In this document: positions 24,503 to 33,676 of the stretch, in pieces
Position numbering within the stretch: the stretch's first letter is position 1
How the letters are laid out: the number at the start of each line of letters is the position of its first letter
Assembly: GCA_037440925.1 (NCBI GenBank)
Contig: JBBITF010000005.1
Location: forward strand, 1 to 64,000
Reading direction: 5' to 3'
Origin: JAABUE01 sp037440925
GTDB lineage: Bacteria; Chloroflexota; Anaerolineae; Anaerolineales; Villigracilaceae
Length of the DNA: 64,000 bases
Made by a program: the position numbers and the translations under genes
Notes under the pieces: generated by a model
Told to the model about the DNA's origin: nothing
Databases searched by the model: none
Seen by the model: the letters and a program-made list of their open reading frames with translations, nothing else

Positions 24503-25732
24503 CTACTCGTAGCGCAACGCCTCTACCGGCTCCAGGTTCGCAGCGCGGCTGGCAGGATAGATACCGAAGAACAGGCCCACTGCCGCCGAGAAGAGCGTTG
24601 CCAGCAAAATTGCATCCATGCTGACAACCGGGGTGAAATTGGTATCGGTAGCCGCCGCAACCTGCCCAACGAGATAGGCAATGAACCAGCCAAACAAAAT
24701 CCCGATGAAACCGCCAAACAAACTCAGCAAAGACGACTCCGTCAGAAACTGAACCAAGATATCACGTTTGCGCGCCCCCAGCGCCTTGCGCAATCCAATC
24801 TCGCGCGTGCGCTCGGTCACCGAAACCAGCATGATGTTCATAATGCCAATACCGCCCACCAAAAGCGAAATGCCCGCAATGCCGCCCAAAAAGATGGTCA
24901 AGATACTTGTAATGGACTCAAAGGTGGTCAACAAATCGCGCTGCGTAAAAATCGTAAAATCATCCTCCCCTACCGGCGTGCGGTGACGAGTGCGCAGGAT
25001 TTGCGAAATCTCTTCGATAGCGCTATCCACCGACTCTGCATCCACCGCCTGAGCCAGAATAATATCTACCCGGTCGGAGGCGCTGCGGCGGATCAAGCGC
25101 GTTTGCGCGGTACTGAATGGCACGATTACCAGGTCATCCTGACTGCCAAAAGTGCCGCCTCCCTTCGACTCTAGCGCCCCCAGCACACGAAACGGCTGGC
25201 CCTCGATGCGCACCGTCTCGCCGGTAATCCCATCTCGATGGCCGAACAATTTATCGGCCACATCTGGCCCAATCAACACCACTGAAGCGCGCCCCAAAAT
25301 ATGCTCCTCGGTGATGTACTCTCCTTCAGTAATTTGGTAATTCCTGACCGTAAAATACTCAGGGGTCACTCCCACAACGCGCGTATTGGCAATTTCGCCC
25401 CCAAAAGAGACCTCGGCGCTCCCCTCCAGCGTCGGCGCCACCATGGCCACCGAAGGCGCCTGGAAAGGATCGGCCATGGCTTGCGCGTCGCCCAGCGTCA
25501 ACGGCTTGGGGTTGCGGATGGTATCGCTGAAATCGCCGCGAAAAACGAACAACAAATTGGTGCCGATGCCGCTGATAGAGCCGGTAATAGACGCTTCTGC
25601 GCCGCGTCCGACGGATAACATAGCAATGACCGCTGCCACACCGATGACAATCCCCAGCACAGTCAACCCAGAACGCAGTTTATTTCCGTTCAGACTTTCC
25701 AATGCCTCCAGGATAGACTGAGTTAGATTCAT
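24503..25732 (-). CDS. MacB-type ABC transporter permease (FtsX domain)
   Basis: A 409-residue permease. One N-terminal transmembrane helix (about 20-42) is followed by a large extracytoplasmic MacB-like domain and three C-terminal FtsX helices with MNIMLVSVTERTREIGLRKALGA, a family signature. The end of the protein, AANLEPVEALRYE, is also typical. It works with the ATPase (25729-26496, overlapping by 4 bases) and the adaptor (26501-27793) as a mechanotransmission-type exporter. No TolC gene is adjacent. Substrate unknown. Confidence 0.9.
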   Translation of the reverse strand: MNLTQSILEALESLNGNKLRSGLTVLGIVIGVAAVIAMLSVGRGAEASITGSISGIGTNLLFVFRGDFSDTIRNPKPLTLGDAQAMADPFQAPSVAMVAPTLEGSAEVSFGGEIANTRVVGVTPEYFTVRNYQITEGEYITEEHILGRASVVLIGPDVADKLFGHRDGITGETVRIEGQPFRVLGALESKGGGTFGSQDDLVIVPFSTAQTRLIRRSASDRVDIILAQAVDAESVDSAIEEISQILRTRHRTPVGEDDFTIFTQRDLLTTFESITSILTIFLGGIAGISLLVGGIGIMNIMLVSVTERTREIGLRKALGARKRDILVQFLTESSLLSLFGGFIGILFGWFIAYLVGQVAAATDTNFTPVVSMDAILLATLFSAAVGLFFGIYPASRAANLEPVEALRYE

Positions 25733-26496
25733 GCTCTCTCCCTTCTGGACGTGTTCGCCTCTTTCTCCGCCTTGACCCGCTTCCGCGCCCCCGGCCTCTT
25801 CTCAGCCCTGGGATTCTGCTCGCCTTCGTCCAACAATCCGTCTTGCAAGCGGATGACGCGCCCGGTCTGCGCCGCAATGCGTGGATCGTGCGTCACGATG
25901 ATCAATGTCGTGCCAAGTTCGCGATTGAGGGACAACAGCAGGTCCATGATTTCCTGGCCTACTTTGGAATCCAGGTTGCCGGTCGGCTCATCGGCCATGA
26001 TGATAGAGGGATTATTGATGATAGCGCGCGCAATGGCAACGCGCTGCTGCTGACCGCCAGACAGTTCTGTCGGGCGGTGATGGATGCGGTCTCCCAGCCC
26101 CACTGCTTCCAGGGCTTTGCGGGCGAGGTCGCGCCGCCCGCTGGTCACCCCGGCGTAACGCAAGGGCAACTCTACATTCGCCAACGCCGAAACACGCGAG
26201 AGCAGGTTGAAACTCTGAAAAACGAACCCCACCTTGCGATTACGGATACGAGCCAACTGGTCGTCCGTCAGGCTAGATACCAGTTCGCCGTCCAGATAAT
26301 ATTCGCCCGAGGTCGGCCTATCTAAACAACCCAACATGTTCATCAGGGTAGACTTGCCAGAGCCAGAAGGCCCCATAATAGAAACCACCTCGCCGCGCCC
26401 GATATCGAACGAAACGCCGCGCAGGGCGTGGACTTCGACCTCGCCCATGCGGTAAATTTTTGTCATATCACGTACTGCGATGACACGATCCATCAT
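25729..26496 (-). CDS. MacB/LolD-type ABC transporter ATPase
   Basis: A 255-residue ATP-binding subunit. Walker A is GPSGSGKST, the Q-loop follows, the ABC signature is LSGGQQQRVAIARA and Walker B is IIMADEPTGNLDS, a tail motif typical of LolD/MacB exporters. About 30 C-terminal residues are very basic. The start at 26496 avoids overlap with the adaptor gene; 26493 is equally possible. It overlaps the permease start by 4 bases, so the two are coupled. Confidence 0.92.
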   Translation of the reverse strand: MMDRVIAVRDMTKIYRMGEVEVHALRGVSFDIGRGEVVSIMGPSGSGKSTLMNMLGCLDRPTSGEYYLDGELVSSLTDDQLARIRNRKVGFVFQSFNLLSRVSALANVELPLRYAGVTSGRRDLARKALEAVGLGDRIHHRPTELSGGQQQRVAIARAIINNPSIIMADEPTGNLDSKVGQEIMDLLLSLNRELGTTLIIVTHDPRIAAQTGRVIRLQDGLLDEGEQNPRAEKRPGARKRVKAEKEANTSRRERA

Positions 26497-26500
26497 AGGT

Positions 26501-27793
26501 TTACCGTGCAAAGGGCGGTCCACTGCCTGTCAGGTCGGCGGTGGGATTCAAAAGAATGAGGTCGCCCTCCTTCAAGTCGCCGCCTACCACCACGCTCATC
26601 GTATCAGATGAGGCGCCCAAACGAATTTCCACTTTCTTGGGTTTGCCATCCTCGCCGATGACGAAGACCACGCGGTCCCCGTCTACCAGCCGCACGGCGC
26701 GATTCGGCACTAAGACCGCATCCTTGATTTCTTTGACCACAATATTGACCGCAGCCGTCATACCGGGTTTGACCAGTTCATCAGGATTAATCAACTCCAC
26801 AGTTACGGTAAAGTTCACCATCCCGCCGGCCACCGTGCCGGCCTGAGCCACCTTGGTCACTTTCCCTTGATATTCTTTGCCCAAAATGGCATCGAAGGTC
26901 AAAGAGACTGCCTGCCCAACCGCTACACTGTTGATGTCCACCTCCGAGAGTTCGACATCCACCAGCAGGCTGCGCAAATCGTCTATGCGAAAGGCCAAAG
27001 TGCCGGCTGTCACCTGGTCGCCGGGCAGGGGAATGGCCTCGGTAACGGTACCGGCAAAGGGGGCGGTCAGACGCGCAAGGTCAAGGGTAGCCTGAGCGGC
27101 ATCCACACGCGCCTGGGCTGCGGCCAAGTCATCCGCGTTGGGGCCGTTTTCCACCCGCTCATAGGCGCGTTTGGCGTCTTCATATTGGGCTTGCTTCAAA
27201 GCCAGGTCAGCATCCGCTTTTTCGATTTCTTCGGCAGTGGCTTCGCTTTTATACGTCTTGGTCTTCGGCACCTGCACGGGCAGGCCATTCACGATTTCGG
27301 TCACCATGTGGACTTCGGTGCGTTCGAGCGGGTAATTCAGAGACTGACGGTAGTCATAGGCCTTTTCAAAGGCTTCTCTGGCTTTGCGCAAAGCAACCCA
27401 GGCCTGCGCACGAGCGGTGTCCGATTTTTGCAAATCCTCTAAAGCGCGTTGCGCCGAAACCAATTCCGCCTCTGCCAGAATGATAGATTGGGGGAGAGAG
27501 GTCTTGACCAACGAAGCCAGCACATCGCCCGTTTTCACGGCATCTCCAATCTGTACGTTGACTTTTTCGACCGTGCCGGAGGTCTGCCAACCCAAGATAG
27601 CCGTTTGCCGGGCGCGCACGCTGCCGGTAGCGCCGACGGTGGCGGTCAAGTCGCCGCGCCCTACCGTAGCGGTTTGGAATTGCTCCTGCGGGCCGCCTGA
27701 GCGTGGACGAAGAACCATGAACAGGAGAAGCAGCAAGAGCAAAACTGCCGCCGGTATGACAATTTTCTTCCTTTTTTTGATGAATTCGATCAT
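26501..27793 (-). CDS. HlyD/MacA-type periplasmic adaptor protein
   Basis: A 430-residue membrane-fusion protein. A basic N-terminus and one transmembrane helix (about 8-27) anchor it. A lipoyl-like half motif, a long coiled-coil hairpin (about 90-190, rich in Ala, Glu, Lys, Gln), the second lipoyl half and a beta-barrel domain follow. Start at the ATG at 27793 with a strong GGAGG site. It is first in the exporter operon. With no TolC partner visible, it probably serves a single-membrane or atypical envelope. Confidence 0.9.
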   Translation of the reverse strand: MIEFIKKRKKIVIPAAVLLLLLLLFMVLRPRSGGPQEQFQTATVGRGDLTATVGATGSVRARQTAILGWQTSGTVEKVNVQIGDAVKTGDVLASLVKTSLPQSIILAEAELVSAQRALEDLQKSDTARAQAWVALRKAREAFEKAYDYRQSLNYPLERTEVHMVTEIVNGLPVQVPKTKTYKSEATAEEIEKADADLALKQAQYEDAKRAYERVENGPNADDLAAAQARVDAAQATLDLARLTAPFAGTVTEAIPLPGDQVTAGTLAFRIDDLRSLLVDVELSEVDINSVAVGQAVSLTFDAILGKEYQGKVTKVAQAGTVAGGMVNFTVTVELINPDELVKPGMTAAVNIVVKEIKDAVLVPNRAVRLVDGDRVVFVIGEDGKPKKVEIRLGASSDTMSVVVGGDLKEGDLILLNPTADLTGSGPPFAR

Positions 27794-28104
27794 GAGCGTT
27801 CCTCCGCAGGGGGGCCACCCTGCCAAAACTCGATTTTACCTTACTCTATAAAAAAATTGCCGATAGAAAGGCAGATTTAATACCAAAATCTTACAGATCA
27901 AAAAGTGACACTTGTCACGCGCATTGGTGACATCTTAATCTGCCTGCCTACGCGAAGAATGAGTATCATCGCCTCACTTTTATTGGCAAAAGGCGCCTCT
28001 CAAAAAGCAAGTGAGCAGATGGGGCGGCGCGCAGCGCGCCTCAAACATCTTGCGCCCAGGTTGATTGAGAGGATGCTCGGCAAGAGTAGATTTGGAGGTT
28101 CGGT
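27794..28104. promoter_or_regulatory. Divergent spacer with a palindromic operator candidate
   Basis: This 311-base spacer separates the exporter operon from the GltD-like gene. The clearest feature is the palindrome GTGACA-ct-TGTCAC at 27905-27918, followed by a half site (GGTGACA) at about 27925-27931. The palindrome is the right size for a dimeric repressor, but I cannot name the regulator. No coding sequence or RNA gene is evident. Confidence 0.4.
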
Positions 28105-29544
28105 ATGCAGGCTGTCCCCAGCGAGTCCCTAGAAATTGATCGCAAGGAACGTGTCAACAAGCCCTTTTTTGACTTGGATCTACGCCGCTGCGATATTCGC
28201 ATTTGCGATTTCGAGGATGTCGTTATCGAGTTCACCCCTGAGCGTGCCATGGCGCAAGCCGCGCGCTGTATCCATTGCCCGGACCCGGCGCCTTGTATGG
28301 TAGCCTGCCCGGTCCATAACGACATCCCCTCCGCCATGTGGTTGATCGAACAAGGTCGCTTCGCAGATGCGGCAGACCTGTACCACCAAACCAGTTCCCT
28401 GCCCGAAATTTGCGGGCGGGTTTGCCCGCATGAATCCTTATGCCAGGGTTCCTGTGTACTCAACAAACACCATGAGCCTGTGCTATGCGGCGAATTAGAA
28501 GTCTTTGCGGTAGATTATAAACGCCGCGCCGAAGGTCATACCATCCCTGTAGGCACACCGACCGGCAAAAAAGTAGCCATTATCGGCGCCGGCCCGGCCG
28601 GCCTGGGTTGCGCGGAGCAGTTGCTCCAGATGGGACATGAAGTGACCCTCTTCGAGTCCAAACCTGCGCCTGGCGGCCTGCTGGTGTATGGCATTCCCAA
28701 TTTCAAACTGCCCAAGAAAGTGTGGGCCGAAAAATGGCTCGAATTCGAGCGCGCCGGTGTCCACTTCGTTCCCAATACTTACATTGGCAAAGACAAGACG
28801 ATAGACGACTTGTTCAAAGAAGGCTTCGATGTGGTTTTTATCGGCGTTGGCTCAGAAGTGGACGCAAAAATGGAGGATACGCCCGGCGCCGACCTGCCCG
28901 GCGTCTATAAGGCCACCGATTTCCTCATCCGCAGCAACGTAGAACCCAGTCTGCTGCCCGAAAACATGAGGACTCCGCTCGAAGTAGGCAAGCATGTGGT
29001 GGTCATCGGCGGCGGCGATACCGCTTCTGACTGCTTGCGCACCGCTCTGCGGCTGGGCTGTGAGGAAGTGACCTGTCTGTACCGCCGCACGGAAAAGGAA
29101 ATGCCCGGCGGCAAGAAAGACCGCAAAATGGCCAAGGATGAGGGCGCAAAATACCGCTTCCTGACCCAGCCGGTGAAATTCATTGCCGGGGAAGATGGCA
29201 AACTGGCAGCGGTAGAGTGCATCGAAATGAAACTGGGCGAACCAGACGAAAAAGGCCGCCGTCGCCCCGTCCCCGTAGAAGGCTCTAACTTCAGCATCGC
29301 CTGTGACACGGCCATCCTGGCGCTGGGCTACTGGCCCGATCCCATCATCGGCAAGACCACCCCAGACCTGGAAACCCACAACTGGGGACTGATCAAGGTG
29401 ATAGACAAAGAAACCGGTCAGACCAGCCGCGAGGGCGTTTTCTCGGCCGGCGACTGTGTGACCGGCCCTGACCTGGTGGTGACCGCCATGCGCGGCGGAC
29501 GCAAAGCAGCCAAAGCCATTGACGCATACCTGAGAAGCAAGTAA
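28105..29544 (+). CDS. GltD-like NAD(P)-dependent FAD/Fe-S oxidoreductase
   Basis: A 479-residue flavoprotein of the glutamate synthase small subunit family. The N-terminal Fe-S domain holds the cluster cysteines (CIHCPDPAPCMVACP and CGRVCPHESLCQGSC). The FAD motif is IIGAGPAGLGCAE near residue 155 and the NADPH motif is IGGGDTASDC near 300. It feeds electrons from NAD(P)H into a partner enzyme. No glutamate synthase large subunit is adjacent, so it could serve gltB elsewhere, an NfnB-like role or another partner. The start has a GGAGG site. Confidence 0.85.
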   Translation: MQAVPSESLEIDRKERVNKPFFDLDLRRCDIRICDFEDVVIEFTPERAMAQAARCIHCPDPAPCMVACPVHNDIPSAMWLIEQGRFADAADLYHQTSSLPEICGRVCPHESLCQGSCVLNKHHEPVLCGELEVFAVDYKRRAEGHTIPVGTPTGKKVAIIGAGPAGLGCAEQLLQMGHEVTLFESKPAPGGLLVYGIPNFKLPKKVWAEKWLEFERAGVHFVPNTYIGKDKTIDDLFKEGFDVVFIGVGSEVDAKMEDTPGADLPGVYKATDFLIRSNVEPSLLPENMRTPLEVGKHVVVIGGGDTASDCLRTALRLGCEEVTCLYRRTEKEMPGGKKDRKMAKDEGAKYRFLTQPVKFIAGEDGKLAAVECIEMKLGEPDEKGRRRPVPVEGSNFSIACDTAILALGYWPDPIIGKTTPDLETHNWGLIKVIDKETGQTSREGVFSAGDCVTGPDLVVTAMRGGRKAAKAIDAYLRSK

Positions 29545-29566
29545 TGGATTAGACTGAAAAAGTCTC

Positions 29567-29733
29567 CTCTTCCTCTGGGAGAGGGCTGGGTGAGGGAAAG
29601 CAACCGGGAGGCAGATTTTGCTTCCCGGTTTTCCGTTTCAGATACACAACTTGCGCTACCTTCGGGTATACTCTTGCTGCAAAAAGCAAGACATCTCGTA
29701 TGCGTGTAGGGCAAGTCTACCGACTTGTCCTAC
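29567..29733. repeat. Two REP-like hairpins in the spacer 29545-29747
   Basis: Bases 29567-29597 hold a CTCCTCTTCC...GAGGG fragment of the GC-rich palindrome family seen at 4526-4570. Bases 29706-29733 form a hairpin with arms GTAGGGCAAGT and ACTTGTCCTAC (one mismatch); the same TAGGACA family occurs at 40621-40648 and 57529-57577. No gene is present. Confidence 0.65.
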
Positions 29734-29747
29734 GATAAGGGACTGCC

Positions 29748-30395
29748 ATGAGTCAAAGAAGTACAACGCAGATGGTCATAGACTTCCTCACCTTCCCATT
29801 CCGGGCATTGGCGCTCATCGAAACCGACCGCTGGGGCATGTCTTCATTGGCATCGGAAAGATATGATTTTGTATCAAGGGAAGTGGTGGGATACTGCCTG
29901 GATGTAGGGTGTGGAAAGCATAACCGCTTTGTGACCGAATACCTGCGCGGAAATGGCAAAGGAATAGATATTTATCCCTACGAGGGATTGACGGAAGAAC
30001 ACCTTTTGGACAACTTCGATATCTTTCCCTTTGAAGATGAGACGTTCGATTCGGTCACCTTCATTGCCAATTTGAGCCATATTCCCGAATCGAAACGGGA
30101 TCAGGAATTCAAGGAAGCCTGGCGCATCCTCAAGCCGGGCGGCAACATCATCGCGACGATGGGAAACCCGCTGGCCGAAATTCTCACGCATAAAGTGGTC
30201 TGGTTCTACGATAAAGTGTTCAAGACCAGTTTCGACATGGATTCACAAAGAGGCATGTCCGAGGAAGAATCCTATTATCTCTTGGACCCAGAAATCCTGG
30301 AAAGATTTACCCGCGCCGGCTTCAAGCGCATCCGTAAGAAATATTTTTGGACTCAGTGGGGCTTGAACCATCTGTTCGTTGGGTGGAAAGAGTAA
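29748..30395 (+). CDS. Class I SAM-dependent methyltransferase (type 11)
   Basis: A 215-residue methyltransferase. Motif I is LDVGCGKHNRF near residues 48-58, acidic GIDIYPY follows, then DNFDIFPFEDETFDSV and WRILKPGGNIIATMG. The start has an AAGGGA site. It precedes the DUF2723 membrane protein by 6 bases and is probably cotranscribed with it and recJ. Possible substrates include lipids or glycans, but nothing in the sequence decides this. Confidence 0.78.
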   Translation: MSQRSTTQMVIDFLTFPFRALALIETDRWGMSSLASERYDFVSREVVGYCLDVGCGKHNRFVTEYLRGNGKGIDIYPYEGLTEEHLLDNFDIFPFEDETFDSVTFIANLSHIPESKRDQEFKEAWRILKPGGNIIATMGNPLAEILTHKVVWFYDKVFKTSFDMDSQRGMSEEESYYLLDPEILERFTRAGFKRIRKKYFWTQWGLNHLFVGWKE

Positions 30396-30401
30396 CCTTC
30401 T

Positions 30402-31979
30402 ATGAAGTCTACCGCCGGGGCCTTATTCCCGCTCCACCGCCTCGATTTCCTGCTTGCCGCGGTTATCGGTGTCTTGAGCCTGGGACTGTACATCCGCACC
30501 CTGGCGCCCTCGCTGTTGTATGGCGATATGGCCGAGTTCCAGACACTCTCGTACACGCTCGGCATGACGCACGCCAGCGGCTACCCGACCCAGATTGTGA
30601 TCGGCAAATTGTTCACTCTCTTGCCATTTGCGAACATCGCCTGGCGCGTCAACTTGATGTCGGCTTTCTTCGGCGCTTGGGCCGCTGCCAACCTCTACTT
30701 GATTGTGCGGCTGATGGGCGGCCGGCAGACGGCGGCGCTGCTGGCCTCATTTGCAATGGCAACCAGCGTTTTCTTCTGGAGGCGGGTGATTGTCGCCGAG
30801 TCGTATGGCCCGGCGGCGGGGATGCTGTCGCTGGTGTGGCTGTCGGTGCTGCTGTGGCGGCGGGCGGACAGGTGGGGCTGGCTCTTCCTGGCCGGCTTGG
30901 CGGGCGGGCTGAGCCTGGGCATCCATAGCACGGTCATCATGACAGGCGCTTCCGTCCTGGTCTATCTGCTGCTGACAGCCCGCAAACGCTCCGCATGGAT
31001 TGGAGCGGCGGCGGGCGCATTGCTGGGACTGGCATTGACCCTGGCAGCGTTCCTTTACCTGGACTACAACGACCCGCCCTCCAGCATTTACAACACGACT
31101 TATCGCGTCAACCTGGATGTGTTTGGCTTGACGACAGAGGAATTCGACTCTCCCCTCGACCGTTTCTTGGCTATCTTCCCGGCCAGCGGAGGCTGGCGAT
31201 ATTATTTCAGCGCTGCGCCAGAAGAGACGCATCGGCGTATCCTGGAATATGTCAACTCGCTTCCGCGCTGGCAGGCGGCTGGCCTTGTGCTGGGTGCGCT
31301 GGCGCTTTTTGTGGTTCCCCATCTTGGCCGCAGACGTTGGCACGAGGGCCTGTATGCGCTGATTGCTTTTTCCCTCATCTGGACGTTTGCGGTGTCGGTC
31401 GAGTTTTCGGTCTACCAGGAATTCTATGTGCCGGCGGCGGTCTTTGCATACGCCTGGCTGGGAGTGGGGATCAGCGCCTTGCTCGACGGGATGGAATGGC
31501 TGATGAAACGGAAGCAGGCTCGAGGTCCAGAAAGAAGCGCAGGTTTTGTCCACTTACTGGGGCTGGCGCTGCTTCTGCTCTCTGTATGGAATGAGCGCAC
31601 AAATTTGCGGCTGGCCGTCTTGCAAGGCACGACCTCCTTCATCCAAGAGGAAAAGATTTACCCACACGACCCAGAGCGCGCTGTGAAGGAAGGGCTGCGC
31701 ATCCTGGGGAAAGTGGAAGATAACGCCATCGTGTTTGCCAACTGGGACCGCCTGTATTCTTACGTTTACACAGCCCACATTCTACAAGGTCGCACGGGCA
31801 TCGCGCTGCACCAGGCGCTTGTCGCCCCCACCCCCGGCACAACCATGAAGGCCTACATAGACTCCAACCTGGAAACGCGTCCCGTCTATTTCACGCTGGA
31901 AATGCCGGGTTTAGAAACGTATTATCATGTTGAGCAAATCGAGCCACAACTTTTCCGCATCACCCTGAAGACGCCATGA
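30402..31979 (+). CDS. DUF2723-family polytopic membrane protein, glycosyltransferase-like
   Basis: A 525-residue membrane protein with roughly ten or eleven transmembrane helices in the first 370 residues and a soluble C-terminal part. The first loop carries APSLLYGDMAEFQ and HASGYPTQIVIGKL, which match the conserved DxxEF and HPPGYP motifs of DUF2723, a group related to GT-C glycosyltransferases such as protein O-mannosyltransferases. An acidic residue in the first loop is the usual catalytic feature in GT-C enzymes. Likely role: transfer of a lipid-linked sugar at the outer membrane face (inference). Overlaps recJ by 4 bases. Confidence 0.8.
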   Translation: MKSTAGALFPLHRLDFLLAAVIGVLSLGLYIRTLAPSLLYGDMAEFQTLSYTLGMTHASGYPTQIVIGKLFTLLPFANIAWRVNLMSAFFGAWAAANLYLIVRLMGGRQTAALLASFAMATSVFFWRRVIVAESYGPAAGMLSLVWLSVLLWRRADRWGWLFLAGLAGGLSLGIHSTVIMTGASVLVYLLLTARKRSAWIGAAAGALLGLALTLAAFLYLDYNDPPSSIYNTTYRVNLDVFGLTTEEFDSPLDRFLAIFPASGGWRYYFSAAPEETHRRILEYVNSLPRWQAAGLVLGALALFVVPHLGRRRWHEGLYALIAFSLIWTFAVSVEFSVYQEFYVPAAVFAYAWLGVGISALLDGMEWLMKRKQARGPERSAGFVHLLGLALLLLSVWNERTNLRLAVLQGTTSFIQEEKIYPHDPERAVKEGLRILGKVEDNAIVFANWDRLYSYVYTAHILQGRTGIALHQALVAPTPGTTMKAYIDSNLETRPVYFTLEMPGLETYYHVEQIEPQLFRITLKTP

Positions 31980-33676
31980 CCCATCCCCGACGTTGGTTGA
32001 TTCCGCCCCCACTGACGCGTGAAGCCGATACTGCGCTGAGCGCCTTTCCGCCTATTCTGCGGCAAATCTTGTTCAACCGCGGCTACGCCAACTATGACCA
32101 GGCACGCGCTTTTTTGGAAGCCAGGCCTGCTTTTGACCCTGACCCCTTCCAGATGACGGGCATGCGTGAGGCGGTGGAGCGCATCCGCCGCGCGCTGGCG
32201 CAAGGTGAACCGATGGCGATTTACGGCGACTACGACGTAGACGGCGTGACGGCCACCGCCTTGCTGGTGGAGACGTTGACGATTCTGGGAGGTAAAGTAC
32301 GCGGCTACATCCCCAACCGCTTCGATGAGGGTTATGGTTTGAACAAAGAGGCGCTGTCCCAATTGAAGGAGGCGGGCGTTGGACTGGTCATCACGGTAGA
32401 CTGCGGCATCCGCTCGCCGGACGAAGCGCATCATGCTCGGACGATTGGCCTGGATCTCGTTATCACCGACCATCATCACCCCCTGGAGGGAGTCTTGCCC
32501 CCCGCCCTGGCGGTCATCAATCCCAAACAGCCGGGCGACGCCTACCCAGACAAAGACCTGGCAGGCGTTGGGATTGCATATAAATTAGCCGAAGCCCTGC
32601 TCGGCGAAAATCACAAAGCAGACATCCCGCCTCTTCTCGACCTGGTAGCGCTTGGCACGGTAGCCGACCTGGCGCCGCTGGTGGGTGAAAATCGCTATCT
32701 GGTTCGGCGCGGACTGCGCCAAATGCGCGAGAAAAAGCGGCAAGGATTGTTATCGCTGGCGGCAGTGGCAGAGGTAGACATCACGCGCATCACCGCTACC
32801 GATATTGGATTCCGCCTCGGGCCGCGCTTGAACGCCTCTGGGCGGCTGGAATCGGCGCTGGCTTCTTACGAACTCTTGATTACCAAAGACGTATTCCGCG
32901 CCGGGCAACTGGCCCAGCAATTGGATGTCCAAAACCGAGAACGCCAGCGACTGACGCGCAACATTCAGGAACAGGCTGAGGCCCTGGCGTTGGCCGACGA
33001 CCCGCAAGCCTGGCTGCTGTTTGCCGCTCATGAGGACTTCAACCCCGGCGTGGTGGGGCTGGCCGCTTCCAGGCTGGTCGAAAAGCATTACCGTCCCGCC
33101 ATCGTTGCCCAGCGCGGCCCAAAGACTACGCGCGGCTCGTGCCGCTCTATCCAGGAGTTCCACATCACCGATGCCCTCGACCAATGCGCCGAGTTGCTGG
33201 TACGGCACGGCGGACATGCCGCTGCGGCCGGCTTCACGGTCGAAAATGACAAACTGGAAGAATTGGTCTCACGGTTGAAACGCATTGCCAGGGAACAGCT
33301 CAGCGGCCAGGACTTGCGCCCCACCCTGATGGCCGACGCCGAGGTAGCGCTCGAAAATGTGCGCCCCGATTTATACGAACATCTCAAGTATTTAGAGCCG
33401 ACCGGCTATGGCAACTTGCCGGCGGTCTTTGTGGCGCGCAACGTCAAGTTAAAAGCGGCTCGCAGCGTTGGCGCAGAAGGTAAACACTTGAAACTCTCGC
33501 TGGAAGACGAACACGGTATAACCCACGATGCCATCGGCTTTCGTCTGGGTCATTTACAATCTAGTTTACCTGCACGGGTGGACATTCTGTTTACTTACGA
33601 AACCAACGAATACAACGGACGGCTGAATTACCAATTGAATTTGAAGGATGTGAAAGGCGCGGGGACGCCTGATTGA
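31976..33676 (+). CDS. recJ: Single-strand DNA 5'-3' exonuclease RecJ
   Basis: A 566-residue exonuclease acting in recombination and mismatch repair. DHH-family motifs are intact: YGDYDVDGVTATALL (about 83-97), VDCGI (about 139), ITDHHHP (about 162), and the DHHA1 motif GGHAAAAGFTV near 410. The start ATG overlaps the preceding stop (ATGA), giving translational coupling. The stop is immediately followed by the convergent crtB stop with no spacer. Confidence 0.95.
   Translation: MTHPRRWLIPPPLTREADTALSAFPPILRQILFNRGYANYDQARAFLEARPAFDPDPFQMTGMREAVERIRRALAQGEPMAIYGDYDVDGVTATALLVETLTILGGKVRGYIPNRFDEGYGLNKEALSQLKEAGVGLVITVDCGIRSPDEAHHARTIGLDLVITDHHHPLEGVLPPALAVINPKQPGDAYPDKDLAGVGIAYKLAEALLGENHKADIPPLLDLVALGTVADLAPLVGENRYLVRRGLRQMREKKRQGLLSLAAVAEVDITRITATDIGFRLGPRLNASGRLESALASYELLITKDVFRAGQLAQQLDVQNRERQRLTRNIQEQAEALALADDPQAWLLFAAHEDFNPGVVGLAASRLVEKHYRPAIVAQRGPKTTRGSCRSIQEFHITDALDQCAELLVRHGGHAAAAGFTVENDKLEELVSRLKRIAREQLSGQDLRPTLMADAEVALENVRPDLYEHLKYLEPTGYGNLPAVFVARNVKLKAARSVGAEGKHLKLSLEDEHGITHDAIGFRLGHLQSSLPARVDILFTYETNEYNGRLNYQLNLKDVKGAGTPD

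Noticed and set aside
30347..30928. 193-residue frame overlapping the DUF2723 gene
   Set aside because: It is an out-of-frame reading of the membrane protein gene, with no start signal or motif.
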